Source of the DNA: Conidiobolus incongruus B7586 | Taxonomy: Eukaryota; Entomophthoromycota; Entomophthoromycetes; Entomophthorales; Conidiobolaceae | Reading direction: 5' to 3' | Assembly (NCBI GenBank): GCA_000697335.1 | Contig: JNEM01010858.1 | Coordinates: 1 to 30,850, forward strand | DNA: 30,850 nucleotides | Translations under genes and position numbers: made by a program | Part shown: positions 23,272 through 30,850 of the stretch, one piece after another | Layout: the number at the start of each line of letters is the position of its first letter | How positions within the stretch are numbered: position 1 is the first letter of the stretch | Notes under the pieces: model-generated | Database searches by the model: none | The model's input: the letters and a program-made list of their open reading frames with translations, nothing else | Told to the model about the DNA's origin: nothing

Positions 23272-24761
23272 GAAAATTTATTTTTCTTATTAATTATTCT
23301 TAATATTGATTCAATTAAATAGTAAAAATCGAATTAATTATCATAAAATCAGGAATTCAATAATATATATATATCTAATATTTTTAATTATTTTGATAGG
23401 TCATAACTAAGTTGATTTTAAAACAATTGATTTTAAATGATTGATACCAACAGGATAAAAATAATATTCAACATATATTAAAGCTTATGATAGAATTTTT
23501 ACTCATTATTAAATATATAAAATTTTGGTTTTTATTTGAATAATCCTTTTAATATTTTAGTTAGTTATGATTGTTTAAAACTAAGGTTAATAATTTAATT
23601 ATTTTCAAATACAGAATTGAATTGATGTACTAGAAATCATTGAAATTCGTGAATATATTAATATATAATTTTATATTATAATTTATTTTTTGGAATAAAC
23701 AATCAACCAATATTATAAAAATATTTAATAATAGTTAGAATTAGTACATAACAACTTATTATTTTAACTATTAAATAAAATATTTGATGATTATCATGCT
23801 TTTATTATTATATAGTAGTTCAATTAGTAGATAAAGCTCATTTTAATATTGATTAAATTCCGCTACAAAAATTGATAATTATATCAATTTTCACTATTGA
23901 ACCACTACTTCAGATCCCAATCCATAATAAACAATCATCATTATATCAAATCGGCAAATAATAATGCTGTCTAGATGCAATTACCCATTATATCAATTAA
24001 TATTGTATACTATGATAAAACGAGTTAAAATTAAAATATGAGGTAATGTTATCGATACTCCAATTAATTATCAAATGACTCAAAATAATAAACCAACTTA
24101 ATACACTACAAGTTTGAAAATGTTCAAGATGTTGGTGTCTGTTATTGAGCTCCTGTAATGGTTTTTAGCTCAAATCTATCGGAGGGTTCTCAAAGATTAG
24201 TGTGAATTAGTCAATTTAATACTAAATAGAGGAGTTGAGGTAATTTTGGTGACTTGAATCTAAATTGTATTAACTCTGAATTAGTTTGGTTCAATTTTTC
24301 TTTGGAAGTGATATTCGATACGTAAAAGTTCAAATTGGGATGAAAATTGATTGATTTAATTAATTTTTAGTTATGAGATCATATTGATTGAATAAATTCA
24401 TGAATCAATCAAATATACCTAATCATTCAAAGGTAAATGTATGATGAAACTTAAGTTTGCATAAAATCAAAAATAACCACTAATATAATTATACAATAAA
24501 ATCAAAAAGAACTGATGATACTAGCGGTTTAAAAATTCTTTTTTCTAAAAAATTCTTTGAAACTAATTTAAATAAAATCGAATTAAAAGTACCTCAAATT
24601 GCGTATTGACCAATCAAATTCAAGTGTATGTTGCGATTGGATATTTAACCTAAATGAGTTGTTTTAATTAATTCAAACATTGTCAAAGTTTTAGAATTGA
24701 TAGATATAAATTCAGCTTGGATCTCTTTGTCTTTCTTTAATTTTTAATTTAGTAATTAGAA
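20895..24761. other. Long AT-rich intergenic region, no gene seen
   Basis: About 3.9 kb. The only less AT-rich islands are near 21460-21540 and 21700-21780, and from about 24100 onward, where the Mo25 promoter must lie. No ORF above 60 codons and no complete tRNA were seen. A TTA trinucleotide repeat occurs at 23243-23271. Confidence 0.6.
23243..23271. repeat. (TTA)n microsatellite
   Basis: An uninterrupted TTA/ATT trinucleotide tract of about 29 nt, with an imperfect unit just before it. Confidence 0.9.
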
Positions 24762-26194
24762 ATGCTGTCAATTTTCAAATCGAGGCCGGTTGGTCATCTT
24801 CAAGCTGTCACATTGGCTCAGGAGCAGTTAGATTTTCTTAAATATGACAGCAATTTGGTAAATTTAAAATATTTTACATTCTTGATAGTGATTAATTATT
24901 TTGAAAATTAGGACCTGTTGGATTTGGAGCGATTATTGACTCAAATTAAAGAGCAATTATACGAAGAGTCCTACTATAATTTACCTCCTATACAGCATTT
25001 GGAGCTGGAGAAAAAGTTGCTAGAGGAGGAGTTTTTACATGATTTGATATTGATTCAAGCCAAATTAAATTCAAACGTAATTGAATTTTATAATTATAAT
25101 ATATCCAATAACGATTAACATTTCAGTCGTTTAGTGTAAACGATTAAGCTTTAAAATTATTCAGTATTGCTTGAATCTGAACTCAAAGGGAAAGGATGTT
25201 CAATTCATTCACTACATCAACTTTAGGCCCCATTTAATCCTTCATTTATTTCATAGGTAAGTTCATTTTATAATCTGGCTTAAAATGAAACTAACCATTG
25301 ATTAATAGCTACGAGTCCAAGGACCCTCAACACAACATCGAAATAATCAAGCTAATATTTCGGTATCCTACGTGTTTTGAGCATGTATTAAAATCCGAAG
25401 GAGAAAGAGGGATTGAATTTTTCAACTTTTTCAAATATATTCAATACAATAGCTTAGATATGAGTTGTCATTGTTTTCAATTATTTAAAGTAAATAATAT
25501 ATTTGTGAATTTAATAATATTAATAATATTAACATTTTTTAGGACTGTATAAAGAAACATAATAAATTAATGTCAAAATTTATTTGGAATAATTTTCAAT
25601 TGGTAAATTATTCCATTTTATTATATATAAATATACATTCATGTACTGATTGGATATGATTCTAGTTTTTCGATCATTATTACGAATTAATATTAAATTC
25701 CAATTATGTAATTAAAAGACAATCCCTAAAGGTAACAATGATTTACCAATAATGATGAATTAAATAACTAATCAATACATTAGCTCCTTGGAGAATTTCT
25801 ACTAGATCGCATAAATTTCAAGATAATGACAGCGCTCATGAACGATGTAAATTATCTCAAACTAATGATGAACTGTCTCAAAGACCCATCCAAAAACATC
25901 CAGTGGGAAGCTTTCCATATATTTAAGGTACTTTTAACTCCATTCAGTCCATACTTTAAATTAACCACTCTATAATATAGATTTTCGTAGCGAATCCGAA
26001 AAAGAACGACCAAATTATAAAAATTTTAAAATTAAATCAAGTCAAACTGATTGAATTTTTGAAAAATTTTCAAGAGAACAAAACAGGTAACTTGATCTCT
26101 AATGTTATACCATTGAATATTAATTAACGAATTAGAAGATGAAAAATTTATCGATGAGAAGGATTATATCATATTACAAATTCAAAGTCTATAA
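24762..26194 (+). CDS. Mo25/Hym1-family scaffold protein (9 exons)
   Basis: Exons: 24762-24857, 24912-25076, 25135-25256, 25309-25489, 25543-25602, 25666-25731, 25784-25927, 25981-26086, 26136-26194. They give 332 residues, against about 330-340 in human CAB39/MO25 and S. pombe Pmo25. Diagnostic stretches are YESKDPQ.. (exon 4), [10 protein letters not shown] (221-230), [14 protein letters not shown] (exon 7), [11 protein letters not shown] (end of exon 7) and FVANPKKN..I...L..NQ.KLIEFL.NFQ (exon 8). These match human [39 protein letters not shown] and VFVANPNKT. The family is a helical-repeat scaffold that activates STE20/germinal-centre kinases. In fungi it acts in the RAM/MOR polarity and cell-separation pathway. 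Exon 3 could instead begin at 25165, giving 322 residues. Introns are 49-63 nt. AATAAA is at 26350-26355. Confidence 0.93.
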
Positions 26195-26620
26195 TCATTC
26201 TACTGTCCATTGTTGCGAACCCAATGTATTCACAGTGAATTCAATAATATACTTTGTATTGTAGCATACATTTATTATCATTGATAACTGTACTCATCAA
26301 CCATCATTTGCATCATTAATACTATCATTTTCTTTAGATATTTTTTATTAATAAATCATTGTATGAATAATTTAATTAAACATTTATATTATTTTAAAAA
26401 TTTAAATTTCTAATTAATGATATTGAGTAAAGGAAATATAGATTATTATATTGTTTAAAAGAGTCAATATATATAAGAATATTAGGGGATAAAAAGGTAT
26501 ATTATATATTGAGTTTGTTGATTGATAAGAAAGAAATTCCAAATTGAAAAGAAAAAATATCAAATTAAAATTATATTTGAACAAAATAATTGTGAATAGT
26601 TTTATTATCAGAGTTCCTAA
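26195..26620. other. Spacer between Mo25 and tRNA-Arg copy 1
   Basis: AT-rich 3' flank of the Mo25 gene, with a poly(A) signal at 26350-26355. No gene seen. The minus-strand ORF here runs through the tRNA and is rejected. Confidence 0.5.
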
Positions 26621-26693
26621 GGTTCCATGGCCAAATGGATAAGGCGCTTGACTACGGATCAAGAGATTCCAGGTTTGATCCCTGGTGGAATCG
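26621..26693 (+). tRNA. tRNA-Arg(ACG), copy 1, altered T-loop
   Basis: A 73-nt cloverleaf. The acceptor arms GGTTCCA/TGGAATC include one G-T pair, and the discriminator is G. The anticodon stem CTTGA/TCAAG carries loop CTACGGA with anticodon ACG. The T-stem is CCAGG/CCTGG. The T-loop reads TTTGATC where the second copy (30002-30074) has TTCGATC. That changes the near-invariant C56, which pairs with G19 and lies in the B-box promoter. The first run of four T comes only at 26713-26716, while copy 2 has five T at once. It may be a weak or dying copy. Confidence 0.85.
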
Positions 26694-28467
26694 TTTGAAA
26701 TCAATTTATTAATTTTATCTTATTATTACTAAAATCGAATATATTTTTCATTCAATATTCTTTTATCATTTTGCTTTGATACTTTATATTAATATCTTTA
26801 TTTATTGACTGATATCAACATTAATTATTTTCCTGTTAATTCATTTCTCCTAACATATTTCATATCATTTTTTATAAAATAGTAATTTATACCTAAAATT
26901 CTACAAGTATAATTCATTATTGTTAAAATAAAAAGACCAAATTATTTATATATGAATATCAACATTCAATGTAATCAATCAATTTCATAAAAATATTGAT
27001 TGTATATTTTTATATCATAATCTGAATTCAACTTTAATCACTAAATTCAATATTATTTTATGTTATTTATATTTGGTAGTAATTTATTATAATTTAGGTA
27101 GTTTATAACTAATGAAATCGTTTTAAAATAGTTCACTCATATTATTTTCAATATTCAAACTATATATCTCATTAAAATCAATATACACCAAAGTTAGGAT
27201 TCAAAAGGGTTTGAAAAATATTTAAAATTATATACAAAAAAAATAAATTAATAAAATTAATATAACACTAATTTGCAATACCTATCACCCTATTATAAGC
27301 TTGAAAGTTAGATAAATGTGACAAGTGTGTTAAATAACCGCCCAAATGGTTGACATTCTAATTGAAATACGTTATGATGGCTGAAAATTTCAAAATTAAT
27401 CCAGTATAATTTATATCAAAAATCCAATATTAAATATAATCAAGTGCCTTAATTCAATGAAATCACTATTACAAAATCGCCAACAAAAAGTTAATTAACT
27501 TATTACTAACTTTGAGAGTTGGACCACTTGGAAATAGTCATATTGACGATATAGATAGATTAGTAATTGTATTCTATTAAGATTTCTATGCCAAGATGAA
27601 GTGATTCCAGTTGCTGAATAATTTTGAAATTCTACAGGACTCGAAAAAATATATTACTGATATTATTATCTAACACAGTGATTGAAAATTAATTTATGTA
27701 AGGAGGCGGATAGATGGGATATTTACCACAAATTATTTATTTTTCACAGAATAAGTTTAATTTTTATCGCCTTGTTAAATTCAGTTAAATATTAACAAAT
27801 TAGCTTTTTTTAATCAAATTATTTTTTTGAGAAATATTAAAGGATTGAATACTGCGAAAATTGGGTGCATAGGTTGGTTCATTGTGAATCTAATGTATCA
27901 ATGTGGATGTTTATGGTGTAGATTGAAATCATAGTATTCGCATTATTCTGAATGTTTGACGGGCTTGGCAAGCTCAAAGGTTTACAAATTGCTCAATTCA
28001 TGTATTTTTATCTAATATCTGGCATCTAATTATCCATGCCTTTTAGGCAAATGCGAAGCCCATCACTCAAAATTAGAAAAATTTTAAAAAAGCTTAGGTT
28101 TCAGAATTGTTACAAAGTTCGTGCATTTTAACAAAAGCCAATCAAATTTCAGAGTTGACATGAATCTTGATTAGTTTAAATTAACTGATGAGAAATTCAG
28201 GTTACAAAGTGATTGAATCCCTTTTACTCCTTTTAAAATTTTTTTACATATTTCATTGGAGATACCCTCTTATTTTTTGAGTATCTCTCCTATTTTTTAA
28301 AAATATATTAATTAATACTTGGTTTTTGATATATACAGGTTTCATTATAGATTTTTTTTTGTTTTTTTAACTCTTTTTTATTTAATTATTAATAAGTTTT
28401 GTTCATTTGTATTTTATAAATTAGTTTTTGTATTGGCTTTTTGAAATAATACATATTTAATATTAAT
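26694..28467. other. Intergenic region upstream of the second metalloprotease
   Basis: No gene supported. The segment around 27840-28060 is noticeably less AT-rich than its flanks but carries stops in every frame, so it is more likely upstream control sequence than coding. A TATATA-like motif at about 28328-28336 lies about 135 nt before the ATG, and the intervening leader is T-rich. Confidence 0.5.
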
Positions 28468-29802
28468 ATGTTTGTTAGTCTTTTACAAATAAGTTTATTT
28501 TTGGGCCTTGTAACTTCTGAAGTATGTTGGGATACTGTATCACCTCAATCGAAAATTGGAGGATACCTTCAACGAGTGGACTGCTCACCAAGTAAAACAT
28601 CGCCAGCCTTAAAGGTGAAATCTTCAACAACCAAGCAGTTATCAGGTGGCAGCGGTCAAATGTCGAAAACCAAGGATGGTATGATTGAAATAGATCTAAC
28701 ATGCACAACAGATCAAAGCACTTGTACTATGGTCATGGACACCTTTGTCACTGCGGCAGAATATATGACAAATATAATTAAATTCAATACACCAATCCGA
28801 ATCCAAGCTACTTTCACTTCATTTTGCGCTAATTTGGGTGATTGTGACAAGCTCCATCAGACCCTGGGCCAAGCTAGAGTCACCAGATACCATCAGCTAA
28901 GAAGCGATGATGGTAAAGTAAGACTTTATCCTCAAGCCCTTGTCAAACAGATATCCAAGACCACTAAGAGCTCCTTCCACGACAGTGATATTCTCGCCGA
29001 CTTCAACTCCGATGCAAGCTTCTACTTCCAGTCTCAAGGTGGCCAGATCTCAAGAACACAATCCGATTTTTTATTCGTGGTTAGTCACGAACTCATTCAC
29101 GGACTTGGATTCGCATCCCTTTATAATGACTATTTTAGTCAATCCAAACCTGAAGCATTGTTCCCAAATCCACAAACAGCTACATATAACGACGGATCAG
29201 CCAAAATCAGTAACTTCTTCGAATCAATTTTTGACCGCTATATTATGATTAAATCCAACGGTAAGTCACTCACGTCTATAACGGACGTGATCAATGGCTA
29301 TGTAAGCAGCAACCGTGACAAATTATTCAAAAATGAAGATCAAGCATATCAAGATTTCATCAATTCCAGTCAATATCAAGTTGCAAAGGATTTACTCCAA
29401 ACCGCCCAAACTCCTGGAAGCATGGAGTTCGTGTTCAATACTACTTCCAAAGTCTCCTTCTCCTCCCTTGTCCTTGAGACAAGTTTAAAGCCATATTCTC
29501 CATCTTCATCAGTCTCCCACGTCTCTCTAAAGGAATATCAAAACTCTAAAGAATTCCTTATGAAGTACGAAATGAGCCCAGGCAACAGCTTATCCAAACT
29601 TGTTGGAGGCGTTGGCTCAAGTGGATGGGACACAGCACCCTACGGCCCAGGACTGATCGCCGTCCTGGAAACGATGGGCTACCCCACAAATCAAAATCCC
29701 CACCCCAATGTAGTCGCTGGCCCCGCATCTTTCGGTTTCAAAAATCTTCAAGTCTCCTGGACACTCTTAACCGCTTGTATGTTAATTTATTTTATTCATT
29801 AA
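28468..29802 (+). CDS. Secreted GPI-type zinc metalloprotease, leishmanolysin (M8)-like, paralogue 2
   Basis: The single-exon gene encodes 444 residues and is a diverged paralogue of the protein at 8511-9851. The signal peptide is residues 1-17 (ending near VTS). The zinc site is HELIHGLGF with H207, E208 and H211. The candidate third ligand is H351 in SVSHVS, with Met-turn-like EFLM (M365). Blocks kept between the paralogues include TLGQA, DDGK.R.YPQAL.KQ, NDG...IS.F.E.IFD, LETSLKP..PSSS.SHV and TAPYGP.....L..MGYPTN. Cysteines in LTC..TC and SFC..C are shared. The last ~15 residues are hydrophobic after S421, again a GPI-type tail. AATAAA is at 29921-29926. It sits between two inward-facing tRNA-Arg genes. 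It has a slightly more Ser/Lys-rich sequence than its sister. Confidence 0.88.
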   Translation: MFVSLLQISLFLGLVTSEVCWDTVSPQSKIGGYLQRVDCSPSKTSPALKVKSSTTKQLSGGSGQMSKTKDGMIEIDLTCTTDQSTCTMVMDTFVTAAEYMTNIIKFNTPIRIQATFTSFCANLGDCDKLHQTLGQARVTRYHQLRSDDGKVRLYPQALVKQISKTTKSSFHDSDILADFNSDASFYFQSQGGQISRTQSDFLFVVSHELIHGLGFASLYNDYFSQSKPEALFPNPQTATYNDGSAKISNFFESIFDRYIMIKSNGKSLTSITDVINGYVSSNRDKLFKNEDQAYQDFINSSQYQVAKDLLQTAQTPGSMEFVFNTTSKVSFSSLVLETSLKPYSPSSSVSHVSLKEYQNSKEFLMKYEMSPGNSLSKLVGGVGSSGWDTAPYGPGLIAVLETMGYPTNQNPHPNVVAGPASFGFKNLQVSWTLLTACMLIYFIH

Positions 29803-29984
29803 ATTGTATTTGAGTATTGAATCATTCTAACACCATCCTAAACTCTTCAAGCTTCCCATTAATCAGTCCTTTCAAAAGCATTGTGATTATTTTACTATAT
29901 ATTGCCAAATACAAGTTTTTAATAAACAAGTTTAACTTAAATTAATCATTTTAAAAATTATCATCGATTCAATTGAATAAAATA

Positions 29985-30001
29985 GTTAAAAAAAATAAAA
30001 A
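29985..30001 (-). terminator. Pol III terminator of tRNA-Arg copy 2
   Basis: On the minus strand the tRNA is followed at once by a T5 run and then a T-rich tract of eight residues, the usual RNA polymerase III stop. Confidence 0.75.
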
Positions 30002-30074
30002 CGATTCCACCAGGGATCGAACCTGGAATCTCTTGATCCGTAGTCAAGCGCCTTATCCATTTGGCCATGGAACC
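30002..30074 (-). tRNA. tRNA-Arg(ACG), copy 2
   Basis: A 73-nt gene on the minus strand. It is identical to copy 1 except for the canonical T-loop TTCGATC. Anticodon ACG, with position 34 presumably edited to inosine as is usual in eukaryotes. Directly downstream on its own strand (just below 30002 on the plus strand) stands TTTTT, then a longer T run, a strong RNA polymerase III terminator. Confidence 0.95.
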
Positions 30075-30850
30075 ATACTTTGGTTTTATCAGTGTAATTT
30101 AATTTTGCATCCATCAATAATACCTTTTTCAATAATGTTCTAAAATACTTTTTTTTTAAATATTCATTTTACCCCTCTTAATTTTTTTTTACCATTTTAT
30201 TTTATTTTCCACTCTTTTCATAATTCTTTATTTCAACTCTATTTCTCCTCTTCTATGCTTATTTTATTATATTTTCATTTTTTATTAACTTTAATATTGG
30301 AATTTATTTTTATATTCAAATTTTAATAATAAAATATCATTATATATCATTTCACTATAAAACTAATTTCAAATTTTCTAACTTTATTATTCAATATATT
30401 TTATAATTAATTAAAATTTATATTATTACGTTTATATAATTATTTTTGATATTTTTTAATTTTTAATATATAGTATATGATTAATATTTAATATTTTCAT
30501 TTAAATTTAATATAAAATATATTATCCAAAAAAATATGACATTGTAAATATATATTAACCTATAAATATGAGATATAAAATCAAAATCATTTATATTTTT
30601 ATTATTAAATTAATTCTTGATTATATTAACTAAAATTTGATTTTATAATTAAGTTAAGTTATTTTTTTAAATAAATTATATTTAACTTTATTTAATTTAT
30701 CAATAGTTAAGTTATATATTTTTATGTTTTAATTATAATAGGAAAATTTAAACTTAATATATAATTTTTTGATTTATTAATTTCCTTAAGTTTTTTGGGT
30801 ATAAAGTCAATTAATTTCTTATATTAAACAAAATTAATTGTTTTAAGCTT
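30075..30850. other. AT-rich right end, no gene seen
   Basis: Long T-rich and A/T-alternating sequence, including a pyrimidine-rich patch around 30120-30250. No ORF, RNA gene or repeat unit could be supported. Confidence 0.55.

Noticed and set aside
26414-26704. 96-codon minus-strand ORF
   Set aside because: Its N-terminal part is the antisense of the tRNA-Arg gene and the rest is low-complexity AT-rich sequence rich in Ile, Phe and Asn, with no domain.

Overview
The window looks like nuclear DNA from an AT-rich fungus. The evidence is short spliceosomal introns (45 to about 60 nt, GTAA.. donors, ..TAG acceptors), eukaryotic-type tRNA genes for Ser-AGA and Arg-ACG, a Mo25/Hym1 scaffold gene, a WDR6/Rtt10 gene, and a 12-cysteine secreted GPI-type protein of a fungal kind (DUF7707-like). 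All genes read in the standard code. An early-diverging lineage, such as an Entomophthoromycotina/Conidiobolus-like fungus, would fit the base composition and intron style. That placement is inference; no lineage marker gene is present.

Layout: a decayed tRNA-Glu-like relic (about 625-696); an 18-exon WDR6-type WD-repeat gene (1043-5028, +); about 3.4 kb of AT-rich spacer; an intronless secreted HExxH metalloprotease (8511-9851, +); tRNA-Ser(AGA) (11059-11139, +); a nucleoside hydrolase (11856-13046, -) with a degenerate paralogue upstream of it in the same orientation (about 15180-16300, -); a two-exon membrane protein of unknown function whose reading frame appears to continue past its stop (18178-19511, tail to 19862, +); a cysteine-rich GPI-type secreted protein (20400-20894, +); about 3.9 kb of spacer; a nine-exon Mo25/Hym1 gene (24762-26194, +); a tRNA-Arg(ACG) copy with an altered T-loop (26621-26693, +); a second metalloprotease paralogue (28468-29802, +); and an intact tRNA-Arg(ACG) (30002-30074, -).

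The genes do not form one pathway. Two conserved housekeeping genes (WDR6, Mo25) are dense in small introns. The likely secreted, cell-surface genes (two metalloproteases, the cysteine-rich protein) and the nucleoside hydrolase have none. The duplicated metalloproteases, duplicated nucleoside hydrolase (one copy dead), duplicated tRNA-Arg and tRNA relic suggest a locus shaped by gene duplication and decay. I found no convincing transposon, virus-like element or CRISPR array, and I do not see a clearly new multi-gene system. The most unusual items are the conserved-looking frame beyond the stop codons at 19509 and 19584, and the metalloprotease pair with a far-downstream candidate third zinc ligand.
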